A stretch of 64,000 nucleotides of DNA from Perognathus longimembris pacificus (GCF_023159225.1 NC_063162.1:102254094-102318093); one strand, 5' to 3'; positions 45,924-57,400 are shown, counted from the stretch's first letter. Numbers and translations: made by a program. The notes: a model not told the origin generated them from the sequence alone.

Positions 45924-45970
45924 CTGTCTGTCTGTCTGTCTGTCTGCCTGCCTGCCTGCCTGCCTGCCTG
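45924..45970. repeat. (TGTC)n(TGCC)n in ATXN7L1 intron 1
   Basis: Five CTGT-type then six CTGC-type tetranucleotides, perfect within each block. Confidence 0.93.
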
Positions 45971-46195
45971 TGCCCGGCTCCCCGTGGCAGCCCGCGGGGT
46001 GGGCTTTCGCAGCCCCACGGTGTAATCTGTTTAAAAGGCTACTCTGTTGCTGCTTGCATAGTTGGTTTTTTTTTTCTTTCTTTTTTTTTTTTTTGGTACC
46101 TATCTGGGCCAGGTAGATGTAAAACCTAGACTTGGGAGAGAAAATGTTACATTGTCAATTTTTGAAAGATTTTTCATCTACAGTATTTAGATCGA

Positions 46196-46215
46196 TGTGT
46201 TTGCAAATAAACACA
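46196..46215. promoter_or_regulatory. forkhead-like inverted repeat in intron 1
   Basis: TGTGTTT, six bases, then AAACACA: a perfect 7-bp inverted repeat. It holds TGTTTGC and ATAAACA cores like FOX sites, around a GCAAAT octamer-like half. It sits about 100 bp upstream of exon 2. Function is not shown by sequence. Confidence 0.3.
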
Positions 46216-46317
46216 CTCCCTCCCCCCCCCCTTTGACTTTGGCTTTTTTTCCCTCCCCCTCCCTCTTTTTTTTTTTTCCTCATTTTCTTCTTTCCCTTTT
46301 TTCTTTTTCATCTGCAG

Positions 46318-46386
46318 ATGTAGATTTAGAAGAGGCTGGAAAAGAGGGTGGAAAAAGCAGGGAGGTTATGAGGCTTAATAAAGAAG
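46318..46386 (+). CDS. ATXN7L1: ATXN7L1 coding exon 2
   Basis: A 69-bp exon preceded by a very long pyrimidine tract and TCTGCAG, and followed by GTAAGT. Joined to exon 1 it reads N-VDLEEAGKEGGKSREVMRLNKE and leaves a single G (phase 1), so the next codon should be Asp or similar (human continues LNKED). The length is a multiple of three, so skipping it would keep the frame. It carries the acidic/lysine-rich linker before the family's first zinc-binding region, which should start in exon 3 beyond the window. Reading frame, splice signals and protein match all agree. Confidence 0.94.
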
Positions 46387-46399
46387 GTAAGTGGAGCTC

Positions 46400-47880
46400 C
46401 TGGCATTTTAGTGTTAGCATGTGTGGCAGATCTTCACAGGGTTTGGAATATAATGTGAATTGTTCTGCTGGGTACAGAGTGACTAAGGCTTGTCAAAAAT
46501 TGAGCACGCCCAGGTGACTACTGCTGCTTCTTGTGTTAACTTCTTTCAAAGTCTAAATACAACTGGGAGGGGGGGATACAAGGGGGAGACTATGGAAGCC
46601 AGAAGTTTGCTGCACTTGAGTTGGAGTCCACATTTGAACCTCCTGATGCGTATCTGCCATTCTCCTTTGGAGCATCATTGTCAAATTGAGGAGGGGGGGT
46701 AGGAATCCCTGAAAGGAGTTGTAAGGTTTCCTTCAGCATTCCAGCCTTCCCTGTGGGAAAATGCACAACTGTTTTAGTCAACCTCACACAGTCAGTCATT
46801 CCCCATCCACTTCTCCACTCTCTCCAACAGGAAACCACTGGAGGTGGCAAACCTTTGCAACAAGAGACACTTGCCCCAGTTTGTGCTGGGTCACAAATTG
46901 TCATGTGGTGACCAGGGCTAGGGGCACCTGGGTATATGGCCAGCCTCTCCCCCCACTAGCCCATCCCCCATCATAGAAATGTGGTACCTGAAATTGGACA
47001 CAGTGAGTAGATAGATCATTCCAAATCTAGACATGTGAGTGAAGCCGCAGCCTGTTGGTGCTGGGTATTGAACACACTTGGTTATCATACATAAATCCTA
47101 TCCTGGATATGTTTGTAAGCCTCCATGGTTAATTATGGCCTATGACTTCAAATGGAGCAACTCAGGAAGCCAGATGGATGAATGAGTTTGTTTGAATTGT
47201 CATGCACTAACTGAAGTCTTGTATACATAATTGGCTGAACTTGAAGTGCAAAGGGGCAGAAGAGAAGGGTTGGATGTGTATCAAAAGTTCATATATCACT
47301 AGACCACAGGGGCATGGTTCACTCAACAGTGGATGGATAAAAGGTCATTAGACGCCAAAGAATAGTCCCCTTCTAAAAGGGATGTTATCCCAAAAGGCAG
47401 CTGAAACCTGCTTGGAAAGATGGAACCCATTTGCAGATTGACACCTACAGACACTTGGATTTCTGTGTCCAATCATTTCCTGACCATCCAGTGAGAGGAA
47501 AATTTATGCCTCAGGAAAAAAAAATAATAGAGGTTAAAATGCATATTCCAAGGAGAGCTCTCTAGCACAGTGTTTCTGCTAATTAAGCACTTTGGGAACA
47601 AAACATTATTCTAAAGATGTTTGCTTCTAAATATCTTAGTGTGATCTTGACGTGTGTTTAGGATGCATGGGGAAACGATATCAAGTGGACTTCTTACAAG
47701 TGGTGGCTTATTTGTGCTCAATGTCTATGTGTGTTGGCCCTGGGAAGGTGATTTTTCTTTACTGACAAACTCTCGAAATCTTTACAAGCTTGTGGGATTG
47801 AGTTACCACACCCCTCAGCCATGTGTCCAAGGAAAACGATGAGGTTGTGAGAACCTTGATGTTCAAGTTGAGTAAAGGTC
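46400..47880. other. start of intron 2, repeat-free
   Basis: About 1.5 kb without recognisable repeats. No further exon seen. Confidence 0.55.
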
Positions 47881-47886
47881 ATGGTA

Positions 47887-48113
47887 GGCTGGAAATATGG
47901 CCTAGTGGCAAGAGTGCTTACCTTGTTTATACATGAAGCCCTGGGTTTGATTCCTCAGCACCACATATACAGAAAAGGCCAGAAGTGGCGCTGTTGCTTA
48001 AGTTGGCAGAGTGTTAGCCTTGAGCAAAAAGAAGCCAGGGACAGTGCTCAGGCCCTGACTTCAAGCCCCAGGACTGGCAAAAAAAAAAAAAGAAAAGAAA
48101 AGGGGGGGGGGGT
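47887..48113 (+). mobile_element. IDL-Geo SINE in ATXN7L1 intron 2
   Basis: Dimer with small indels (TGTTTATACATG, AAGTTGGCAGAG), a poly(A) tail and then a run of ten G's. Short flanking match TCATGGTA at 47879-47886 and 48114-48121. Confidence 0.87.
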
Positions 48114-48874
48114 TCATGGTACTGTGGGACACAGAGCTGGCATCTTGCGGGTCAAGGGGGATGCATTATATTTGTAGTCTGTAATATACACAACTCATAG
48201 TTTTTCCTCTCCTCCACTCCTTTTTCACAAGATTCTTGTTCTCAGATTCCCTTTGCCTCCTGAGAAATGGATTCTTTGAAGGAAAAAAAGGAAAAGCTCT
48301 GTTCTTCCCAGAAGTCACAAATGGCAATCCAGCTTATTAGGCCCTTTGTCCTGTAAAGGTACAAAGATTTAGCTCCTAATTATATGTATTTGCATTTAGG
48401 ATACCTACTATTCAAACCATGCAATTGCAGAGTTGACCAAAATAGCTATGAATGGGCTTAATCTCTTTGTTTCTGGTAGAGGAGCTTGGTGAACAGTTAG
48501 TTCCTGACAGTCTGTCACATGTAGGCACACAATTTATTTTTGTAGATGAGATATACATGTACTTTCCCCTGTGGTGAGGAACTTAGGGGATGAGACCCTA
48601 TATCAGTATGTTTGGTGGTCTTAGGCTCACCATGGGCCTCCTCACTGGAGCTGGCATGTGTAGGTCTTGGTGTGGACGTGTGTTGGTAGTTAGATCACTG
48701 CAGGGCACACTGGCCTATGTGCTACTTGGTCTGTGTGTTATAAACATACATGACTGACTATGGTACTGTTGATGGTAAGTGGGTCTTGAGAAATCTGGGC
48801 TTTCACTGGCAGTGAATGCGTGAAATAAAATTTAGGAATTCTAGTTGAGAAATGAAGGGATATATTTTTGAGGT

Positions 48875-49318
48875 ATAGCCTGAAATTCACCACATTATTT
48901 CTGAGAGTACATTTCAGTGGTAATCGGTACATTTAGTGTTGAACCCATCATCACTGTCCATTTCCTAACATTTTCATTATTCCTATCAGAAACTCTGTGC
49001 ACATTATGCAGTAACTTCCCATTTTCCCCTTCTCCTTAGCCCAAGCATCCTAGTTTACCTCTGTCATTCTAAAGGTGTCTCTTCTAAATGTCTCATCCTA
49101 GCAATGAAATCCTACAGTTTTGTCCTTTTTGGCTTCTTTCATTTGGCATGATGTTTCCAAGGATCATCCATGTTGTAGTATGTACCAGCACTTTTCAAGG
49201 CTGAATAATATCCCATATGATATATATTACATTGTGTTTATCCACTATCTGATGATGGACATTTGAGTTTATTTCCATTTTCCTGTATTGTGCTGCTGTG
49301 AACATTGGTGTAAGATGC
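48875..49318 (-). mobile_element. L1 fragment, minus strand
   Basis: ACATTTCAGTGGTAATCGGT, AACTCTGTGCACATTATGCA, GGATCATCCATGTTGTAGTA, CAAGGCTGAATAATATCCCA and GGACATTTGAGTTTATTTCC: a clear reverse L1M-type end, antisense to ATXN7L1. Confidence 0.85.
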
Positions 49319-49459
49319 TTTTTTTCTTTTTTTTTAAGTAGATCAAGCTCAGGAAGGGAAGTTAGTCTGCAAATGTGAAATAAGAGCCATTTTGCCTTCT
49401 GTTTCTCTATCCACAATTTCAGAAGACAGAGCAAACAGTTGATTTGGGGGGGGGGGGGC

Positions 49460-49650
49460 TTGTATGCCGGTCCTGGGCTTGAACTCAGGGCCTATGTGCT
49501 GTCCTTGAGCTTTTTTTGCCCAAAGCTAGTTTCTACCATTTGAGCCACAGGTCCACTTCTGGATTTTTGGTGGTTAATTGGAGGCAAGAGTCTCAGCCAT
49601 GATCCTCAGATCTCAGCCTCCTGAGTAGCTAGGATTATAGACATAAGCCT
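49460..49650 (-). mobile_element. B1-Geo SINE, minus strand
   Basis: Preceded by a run of 14 G's. GGTCCTGGGCTTGAACTCAG to GATTATAGACATAAGCC with a deletion in the left monomer. Confidence 0.85.
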
Positions 49651-50564
49651 GCTGATTTGTGTGACTAACTTGTTTCTCTCCCATTCCTGTCTTTTGATTC
49701 AGTTCTCTGCCTGTATTAAGGTGAAATGTTAGTTGCATTATTTGAAATCTCCACAAAAAGTCTTCTCATCCTTCCCATCCAAAATTAGCTAAAATTATGG
49801 TCAAGAAGAATTTAGCAAATACATTTGGGCCTTGCCCAGTCAGCACCTGGTTTACAAGCTGAGGATAATTCCATTTTGAGATGTGCATGTAAGGGTTCTA
49901 TCTAGAGCAGCCTGGGTGAAGAGACAGAGCTTGGCGTTCACTTGCTGAATATTGGTGTATGCTCTGGGCAGTGTCTCCCCATCTTTGGGCCTGTGCTCCC
50001 CTCTGGGACTGTCCTCCACAGTCCTCTGGACCAATGCCCCACTGTTGAACGAACCTACCTTTGAGAGATGCAATTAGACCAGATAAGTTGTTTCTAAACA
50101 AACTTTAAAAGTAAAGCAAGCTGTCACATTGAAAAGACCTTAAACCACCTCAGAAATTTTGAGAATGCCTACATGCATTTTTCTCCAGTTTTGATTTCTT
50201 GGTGGCAAAAATGACAGCATCTCATACACATACAAATAGTTGTGAAAGCTTTTGATCCTCAGGAAAGGGTCTGAGTGTGAAACCCAGTGTAATGTGTTTC
50301 CTCTAGAGTGGATACTGTTTACCTCAGTCGGCCTGGATCAGTGAAGAGGTCAGCTTTCTTAGGAGCGTCCCAGGGATCTTGGTACCTACCTAACTTACTA
50401 CAGGACCTGTGGCTGTGATGGGAAATTCCATGCTAGGCCGTTCTTCTAAGAGTTCTCTCTCTCTCTTTCTATTGGGAATTGAGGGAAACCTCTCTGATTT
50501 AGAAAAGATGTTTCCCATTTCTGATTTCATCGTCCAAACTTTTTGAAAAAGATGCCTATTTATG

Positions 50565-50725
50565 ATTCATATGGCTCAAAATGTCCTTGACTGTAAAACA
50601 GAGCTAACAGGGCTACTGTGGGGATTTGTGGAGATAACACAAAAGGGCTTAGCATGTAGTATATGCCTAATGAATGTTTGCTTTTGTCCCTTTTTATTGT
50701 TGTTATGACTGTCACCATCATTTAT
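50565..50725 (+). mobile_element. MIR SINE fragment
   Basis: TGTAAAACAGAGCTAACAGG, GGGCTTAGCATGTAGTATAT and CTAATGAATGTTTGCTTTTG match the 3' half of MIR. Confidence 0.7.
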
Positions 50726-51085
50726 TAACAAAGCTAGTTGTAGAAAACTTTATTTTTCTAATTAACTTGGATTTTTTAACTAATCTGTGATGAAGGGAAA
50801 ACATATGCTGTATCAGGGTCTTTATTTTTAGAGCCAAGCATTTTGTCAAAATTTTATAAAGCTAATGATTTCTTTTTAAGAAAGACTGATTTCTTTGCAC
50901 ATCACAGTTTTAATGGTGTGTAGCTAATCAGTGGTCCTTGGTAAACTTTATTTAGACCTGACGAAAAGTACTTTTGGCTAAGTAGTTATGCCTACGAAGG
51001 AGTTGTACAAAGTGTTTTCTGGGGACTAGGAAATCTAAAAATAATTGTGTGTATGTACATGTGCATGTACATGCAGCACATGCCA

Positions 51086-51283
51086 TTATTTGGGCCTCAG
51101 GGCCTCTTGATCTACCTCTGCTTTTTCTCTCAAGACTGGCACTCCACCAGTTGAGCCACAGTTCCACCTTTAGCTTTTTGGTAGTTAATTGGAGATAAGA
51201 GTCTCTTGACCTTTCCTCTTCAGGCTAGCTTCCAATTGCAGTCCTCAGATCCTGAGTTTATAGGCATAAGCCATCATCTCCCG
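51086..51283 (-). mobile_element. B1-Geo SINE, minus strand
   Basis: Tail side is an alternating TGTATGTACATGTGCATGTAC tract. Right monomer partly lost, left monomer ends CATCATCTCCCGG. Flanks ATAATTGTG and GTAATTATG may be a decayed duplication. Confidence 0.78.
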
Positions 51284-51290
51284 GTAATTA

Positions 51291-51304
51291 TGGATGGATG
51301 GATG

Positions 51305-51356
<52 letters not shown>
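51291..51356. repeat. (GGAT)n(AGAT)n
   Basis: Four TGGA units then about twelve TAGA units, in intron 2. Confidence 0.95.
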
Positions 51357-51358
<2 letters not shown>

Positions 51359-52154
51359 CTCCCATAGATCTCATTAGGGTCTCTTAGAAGCCCACACCTG
51401 TAAAGTTTGGAACTTGTCTGGGCTCTGTAAGGCTTCCACATGATGTAATCTGATGTAGGTAAATGTGTGGAATACTTGGGGCACAGGAAGTTCTCACTGT
51501 GACTGTGAGAGCTTGCTGTTTCTTGTGTGCTAGTGGAAGTGGGCTGGGGTGCAGTGCACGTGGGGACATGTTCTGCCCAGGCTTAGGACCCTTGCAGTTA
51601 GGACCAGATGGGAGCACAGTGACAGATGAAGTATTCGGTTCCAAGCTGGAAGCCAGAGACAAGGCCAGGAGATTTATGGGAAACTGTATCCAGCTTCCCT
51701 TTATCACTGAACAGACAACTCCGTTATCTATGTTAATAGGAGATGGGAAGACAGGAAGTCCACAGATTACACAGATAAACCTCATTTTCACCATTAATTT
51801 CAACTTCCTTTCCATTAAGCTCACCTTCCTCCCCCTTTGCTAACAAGTCACATTTGTTACCTTTGGTGGTTCATTATCATCTCTTCTCTCACACAGGGTA
51901 TTGGATGGAAGGACCAGGAGAGATAGAGTGGCTGAAAGGTGGTAGGAAGGAAAGAGGAAAAATCAGGGCTTGGAGAATTAATAAGCTTCACATTTGCATC
52001 AAACTAATGAGCAGAAGATATTTCATGACCAAAACAGCAAAGCCAAGAATAAGTCACCCTGATATTTGGAAAATACGAAGCTTCTGAAACGAGTGTCTTA
52101 CTGTATATGCCAGTATTCCCATGTGCCTGGTTCTGATGTGGAGAAAATGTGGCT

Positions 52155-52260
52155 TGTGGACTGTAGGTATGACTCAAGTGGTAGAGCACTAGCTGGGAGC
52201 AAGAAAGCCAAGTGAGAACAAGAGGCCCTGAGTTCAAAGCCGGGTACTGGTCCAAGAAGA
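52155..52260 (+). mobile_element. ID-type SINE
   Basis: TGTGGACTGTAGGTATGACTC to TTCAAAGCCGGGTACTGGTC. Flanked by ATGTGGCT on both sides (ending 52154 and 52270). Confidence 0.72.
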
Positions 52261-52452
52261 ATATGTGGCTCTGGGTGCTTCCAGCACAGGAAGTTAGACT
52301 GGATGGGCACACTAAAATTCTGCACACAATATTGCCTTTCATGCTTCCATTTGGTTAGGTCAGGGTCTCATTAAGGGTCATTTTATGAAACCATTGGGTT
52401 TGTGATTGGCTTTACATGCACGCACGTGTGTATGTGTGTACATATGTATGTA

Positions 52453-52658
52453 TGCTGGTCCTGGGGCTTGAACTCAGGGCCTGCGCACTGTCTCTGAGCT
52501 TTTTTGCTCAAGGCTAGGGACCTGGCCACTTAAGTCACAGCTGTACCTCTAGCTTTTGGTGGTTAATTTGAGATAAGAATCACAGGGATATTCCTGCTTG
52601 GAACCACAATCCTCTGTCTCCTGAGTAGCTATGGTTACAAGTGTGAGTCCAGCTGTTT
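52453..52658 (-). mobile_element. B1-Geo SINE, minus strand
   Basis: TGCTGGTCCTGGGGCTTGAA to ACAAGTGTGAGTCCAGCTG with a deletion in the left monomer. Tail side is a TGTATG alternating tract. Confidence 0.86.
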
Positions 52659-52662
52659 GGGC

Positions 52663-52865
52663 TTTTTTTTTGGCCAGTCCTGGGCCTTGGACTCAGGGCC
52701 TGAGCACTGTCCCTGGCTTCTTCCCGCTCAAGGCTAGCACTCTGCCACCTGAGCTACAGCGCCCCTTCTGGCCGTTTTCCATATATGTGGTGCGGGGGAA
52801 TTGAACCGAGAGCTTCATGTGTAGGAGGCAAGCACTCTTGCCACTAGGCCATATTCCCAGCCCCC
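52663..52865 (-). mobile_element. IDL-Geo SINE (GCGGGAAG variant), minus strand
   Basis: Full-length reverse dimer with a T9 tail side. Carries GCTTCTTCCCGCTC (reverse of GCGGGAAG) and shares CCTCCTACACATGAAGCTCT with the 3.9-kb copy. Abuts a B1-Geo copy on its left. Confidence 0.92.
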
Positions 52866-52984
52866 CCCCTTTTTTTTTTAACAACCTAAATAACCCATGT
52901 TTCTGTTTGCTTGGCTTTTTTTTTTAATCTTTGAAGATGTAGACTATTACCATACATTTATCAAAAAGTTACTCTTTACTTTTT

Positions 52985-53150
52985 TGGTGGTAGCTGGGGT
53001 TTGAATTCAGGGCCTTGCAGTTGCTAGTCTAGCTCTCTACTACTTGAGCTGTCTCTAGCCCATTTTACTTTGTACGTTAATCATGTGCCTTGGATTCTCC
53101 TATCTCCACCTCCCAAGTAGCTGGGCTTGTATGAGCCAACATGCCTAGCG
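52985..53150 (-). mobile_element. ID plus B1 SINE pieces, minus strand
   Basis: GTGGTAGCTGGGGTTTGAATTC (ID-like) followed by CACCTCCCAAGTAGCTGGGC (B1-like, reverse). An older composite. Confidence 0.6.
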
Positions 53151-54139
53151 TAAAAGCTATTTAGAAAGTAGTGTTAATAAGTTACAAAATTCAACATAGT
53201 ATATGTTACAGTGCAAAGGAAATCTTCTCTGTTTCCATTTGCCAGGACATCCTATGTGCATTTGAGTAGATCCGTATGTACTGTGGTTTTTCATTGTTCC
53301 TGCATGAATGACAGGAAGCTCTAAGTGTGATTTGTCTTTGACTGCTGTCCGTATCAGCTCAAAAAGAGCTGCCACACTCTCCTCAGGATGCCTACCTGAG
53401 TGTAGCCTCTGGTGTCACACCCACACTGTGTTCTGGGCATCCTCCATGCTGGGAGTGAGTGACACACTGGCCAGGTCTGCTCTGGTGCCTGAAAGGGAAT
53501 GGTGAGGTATTGGCAGAGGGCGTGGCAAGACGGCCTGCTTTAGGATAGGGGTTCGGTAAAGCCCTTCCTGAAGAAATGTTGCTTCTGCGAAAACGTGAAA
53601 GATGAATGGAAGTTGTCTACATGTGGAGTTCCTCACTCAGGGTGTTGTTAGAGGAAATGATGTGTGAAGGCCCAAAGTGTAAAACAATGTAGAATGTTCT
53701 AGAAAGTTACTATCAGGGTTAAGATAGTGGAACAGAGGGTAGAATAGGCTTTCTCACCAGTGGCAATGCTAGCATTCTGAGCCAGGTGTTTCTATATGGT
53801 GGGGACTGTCCTGTGTATTGCAAGAGATTTTAACTAAATTCCAGTGGTGTTCTTCTCCAAGTTTAGACCACCAGAGCTGTCTGTAGACAGTGCTAAATGT
53901 CCCCTTGGGAGGTTAAATTACCCCGGTAGCACCCTGGTGACTGTAAAGTTAAAGAGGTAAGAACATAAGCTAGGCACTGGTGACTCATGCCTCTAATCCT
54001 AGCCACTCCAGAGATTGAGGATCTTGGTTTGAAGCCAGCCTGGGCAGGAAAGTCCATGAGACTCTTATCTCCAATTAATCAGTAAAAAGCCAGAAGTGGA
54101 GCTGTGGCTTAAGTAAGTGGTAGAAGACCAGCCTTGAAT

Positions 54140-54272
54140 GAAAAAGCCAAGAGATCCCTGGTTGTCTAGTGGTTAGGATTCGGCGCTCTCACCGCCGTGG
54201 CCCGGGTTCATTTCCCGGTCAGGGAACCAAAAAAAAAAAAAAAAGAAAAGAAAAAAAGAAAAAGCCAAGAGA
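54140..54272 (+). mobile_element. whole tRNA-Glu retrocopy insertion with TSDs
   Basis: Unit consisting of left duplication, tRNA body, CCA, an A-rich tail with scattered G, and right duplication. Removing it restores the right monomer of the surrounding B1-Geo element, which proves the order of insertion. Confidence 0.88.
54155..54226 (+). pseudogene. tRNA-Glu(CTC) retropseudogene
   Basis: A 72-base tRNA-Glu-like sequence with a CTC anticodon, an intact acceptor stem (TCCCTGG with TCAGGGA) and a good anticodon stem (CGGCG/CGCCG). It is followed directly by CCA and then a long A-rich tail, and is flanked by perfect 15-bp duplications GAAAAAGCCAAGAGA (54140-54154 and 54258-54272). CCA is added after transcription in eukaryotes, so this is a reverse-transcribed mature tRNA, probably made by L1 machinery. 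It differs from the usual tRNA-Glu at about four sites, including the T-loop A58 position (TTCATTT instead of TTCGATT), which also weakens the B box. It is therefore unlikely to be an active gene. It lies within a B1-Geo SINE. Confidence 0.9.
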
Positions 54273-54305
54273 GACCCAGAGGCCCTGAGTTCAAGCACCA
54301 CTACT

Positions 54306-54352
<47 letters not shown>
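54306..54352. repeat. (AC)n microsatellite
   Basis: About 22 perfect units continuing from the 3' end of the B1-Geo that hosts the tRNA retrocopy. Confidence 0.95.
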
Positions 54353-54354
<2 letters not shown>

Positions 54355-54359
54355 AAGAA

Positions 54360-56674
54360 CACAAGAAAAATCTTAAGACAGAAATATCCTGCTACTATCA
54401 TACTATCTTGTGTTGGGTGTACAGCCTGTATCAGTCAGCCTTACCACCTACTCAGGAGAACCTACAGCTTGTGGCTGCCCCCAGGTGCTGGGCTGCATCT
54501 GGGAGGGGCTCCAGAGGGAGAAGACTGGATCCTCAAGAAACTGTCCTCAAGGTTTCCCAAGGGACTGCTCCAAACCTTTGGTTGTGCCAGAGGTCAGTAG
54601 TGCAATAGTAACATATACACTCATTCGGGAGGCCCTGCCTTTCCTCACTGAGGGGAGAGAAGACCCCCCACCCCACCAAGATGCTGATAATGATGGCATT
54701 TATTATTCACTGGCCTCTCATGTCAGAAGCACCATGGCAAAGCATTAAGGATTTCAGTTTATATTGGAAGTCAGGCTGGAAATACAAGTGGCGTTCTCTG
54801 CAGTTTGATTACCCGTGGGATATGTCTGAATGGAGATGCTCACAACGGAGAGCAGAGCAGCTGGCTTCAAGATTTCCATGTTAAGGACTGGAAAATAGGG
54901 AGAGCAGGGGAAGGTCTGACTCCTGAAGGCTTCTGGTCTGCATGCCACTGGTCCACGGCACTGTTTAGGACAGTTGGGCCATGTTGACTCCTTCTAGCAG
55001 CTGCATCTGCTGACACTGTAGGAAAGTTAGGCAGGTTGGCTTCATCATGCTTTTCTGTGTAGGTTTAAGTTTAAGTCCTCTGCTCTCACCTTTCCCTCAG
55101 GGCATTTGTTTCATTCACATCATCCTCTGAAGTGACCAGAGCACATAGAGACCTTGTCCTAATCAAGTCCTTTTCTTTTTTTGCCAGAGCAGAGTGTTTC
55201 TCTTTTTTAGTACTGGGGCTCTAACCCAAGACATTCACTTGTTAGGTAGTGCTCTGTCACTGAGCCCAGCCTAACCAAGTCCCAAGGTGGCCCAGTGTTT
55301 ACTCAGGACTTGCAGGAGACAGGTGTTTGGTCTCACTGAAAGGGAAGGAGAGGGCTAGCCAGTGGTGTGTGCTTTTTCAGAATATTCTAGAAACTGAATC
55401 GTTAAGAACTAAACATGGTGTAGTGTTCAGGGATGGCTTCCAGCTAATGCTGGCTGGCTAGCTGGCTTTCTCTCTCTCGCTTCCTGCCTTCTGTGGCAGA
55501 GCACAGAGTGGCTGCTTCTCCCCATGGACTTGGGTTTGGACTCAAAGGCCCTTGACTCATGAGAACTTGGGAGTCCCTTCCGGCAGCGGGGCTGAGGCTG
55601 AGTCAGAGACTACACCTGGCTGGAGTGCCACTGTGGACAAAGCATTGGCTGTTATGGAGATGCTTTATTCCTGTGGTTGCAGGACACAATTCCACTTGTC
55701 CATTTTAAAGGATTGGGTGCTTGAGGGGGAAAAAAAGGAAACCAAATAAGTACTTACTAGGGCAGGGGAAATGGGCCCAGGTCATCATTGTAGGGAAGAT
55801 AAAAGTGAGTTGGTCATCACCAACTCACTCTTTGAACATGGAAGTGGTTATCCGTCCATGTACCTGCTGGGTCTGTGAACATTAGCAGTTCAAGGACTGC
55901 CTCTACCAGGGAACCAGTATGCCAGTAGGTCAGAGTCAGGGCTGGATTTGGGGTGGGGGACCAGGACTCCAGTGCGGACACACTATCATAGATGAGCCCA
56001 GAATCCCAGGGCTGTGGAGGGCACTTGAGACAGGCTCCCAGACTGGGCGCAAAAGGATGAAACGCTGTATGAATCCACTTGTGTGCAGTTCCTAGCATAG
56101 TAAAGTCAGGGAAAGGGGAAGGAGAGTTAGTATCTAGTGTGTGCAGTTTCAGCTAGGGGATCTGGGAAGGTCTAGCGATGGACCGGTGGCGAATGTCACA
56201 TTGGGAATATACTCAATGTCACAGAACTGAGCAGTAAAATTGCCTATGAGGGTCAGTTTTGTTTTGCCTTTTCCTTTTTTCATGATACATACACAGAAAG
56301 TAGATTGGCATTGTACACTTAGGAGTTTCATGCACTTCGTGCCTGTGTATTAATCTCAGGCATCCAATAATGTCAGCTTTGGGTATGATCATCATTGTTT
56401 TAACCCAGTCTGCCACTTCTAGGAGACAGAGAGCATTCTGACTTTTAAGAGTGTGCCTGGGCTTCGAGTCCTCTTTTGTCAACATTTGTGATCTTGGTTC
56501 TTTAAGGACTCCTGGAGTGAGAGCAAACAGAGTTGGACTAGTCCCTGCACTATAGTTTCCAGATGAGTCTCTGAGAGGGAGCACGGGAGCCAGGGAGGCA
56601 CATTTCCAACAAGGGTACCCAGTGGCTCCCTCTGGTTGGTTCTCAATACTGCCAACCCTGAGGATTGATTGGGA

Positions 56675-56680
<6 letters not shown>
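54360..56680. other. intron 2, mostly unassigned
   Basis: One ID at 55.2 kb. Several overlapping 60-120-codon frames, none recognised. Confidence 0.55.
55200..55272 (-). mobile_element. ID SINE, minus strand
   Basis: TAGTACTGGGGCTCTAACCC to GTCACTGAGCCCAGCC. Flanks AATCAAGTCC (about 55160) and AACCAAGTCC (55273) look like a duplication with one change. Confidence 0.72.
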
Positions 56681-56705
<25 letters not shown>

Positions 56706-56710
<5 letters not shown>

Positions 56711-57085
56711 TTGGTCCTGGGGTTTGAACTTGGAGACTCATCCTTGCTAAGTAGGCACTCTACTGCTAAGCCATGCCTCTAGTCCTTTTTTTGAGACAGG
56801 GTCTCACTTCCTGTCCAGTACTGCAATCTACCTATTTTAAGCTTTCTATCATAGCTAGGATGGGCAGGTACATGTCACCATACCCAGCTTCTTCTGTCAA
56901 GATGGAGTCTCTCGTGGACTTTATTGCCCAGCTGGTTTGTACCCATGTGCCTTCCAGTCTCATAGCTGGGATGACAGGCATACTCTACTGCATTTAGCTA
57001 TGGGTTGAGAAGGGGTCTTGGAAACTTTTCTGCCTTTGCTGACCTTAAACCACAGTCACAGGATTATACCACCAGTTCCCAGATG
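56706..57085 (-). mobile_element. cluster of decayed ID/B1 pieces, minus strand
   Basis: A T-run (about 56680-56705) precedes TTGGTCCTGGGGTTTGAACT (ID-like), then GAGACAGGGTCTCACTTCCT and GTCTCATAGCTGGGATGACA (B1-like). Two or three overlapping reverse SINEs. Confidence 0.6.
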
Positions 57086-57175
57086 GGAAGTTATTTTAAT
57101 AGGAGAGATTATAACAGCGAAGGTCTACGTAAAAGAGCGGTGGAGAACTCCCTAAGTATTTTTTCTTTTTCTTTT

Positions 57176-57400
57176 GTCATTACTGTGACTTGAACTCAGG
57201 GTGTCATGCTCTCACTTGGGTTGCTTGCTCATGGCTGGTGCTTGGCCGCTTGAGCCAGTCTCCAGTCCAGCTTTTTTTCTGATTAATTGGCGATGGAGTC
57301 TCGTGGTCTTTTCTGCTCAGACTGGCTTTGAACGTGAATCTTTGAATCTTAGCTTCCTCAGTAGCTAGGATTATGGTGTAAGCTACCAGCTCCTGGCTTT
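57176..57400 (-). mobile_element. B1-Geo SINE, minus strand
   Basis: TGTCATTACTGTGACTTGAA to GTAAGCTACCAGCTCCTGGC. Diverged right monomer. Confidence 0.83.

Larger units (their letters stand above)
45718..46317 (+). other. ATXN7L1: ATXN7L1 intron 1
   Basis: A short 600-bp intron bounded by GTAAGA and CTGCAG. It contains a TGTC/TGCC tetranucleotide array near 45.93 kb, T-rich runs, a forkhead-like inverted repeat at 46196-46215, and an exceptionally long C/T tract (about 46218-46311) before the acceptor. No SINE is inserted, unlike almost every other 600-bp stretch in the window. This may reflect constraint or simply chance. Confidence 0.9.
53966..54303 (+). mobile_element. B1-Geo SINE split by the tRNA retrocopy
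   Basis: A 7SL-like left monomer (GCTAGGCACTGGTGACTCA start, CCTGGGCAGGAAAGTCC core) is followed by the right monomer, interrupted at 54155-54272. A small AAGT duplication lies inside the right monomer. The 3' end grades into a CA array. Confidence 0.85.

Noticed and set aside
45537..46025. 162-residue protein running on from ATXN7L1 exon 1
   Set aside because: Read-through of the GTAAGA donor into intron 1; the spliced frame matches the known protein instead.
54155..54226. Functional tRNA-Glu gene
   Set aside because: CCA, A-tail and duplications mark a retrocopy, and the T-loop/B box is altered.
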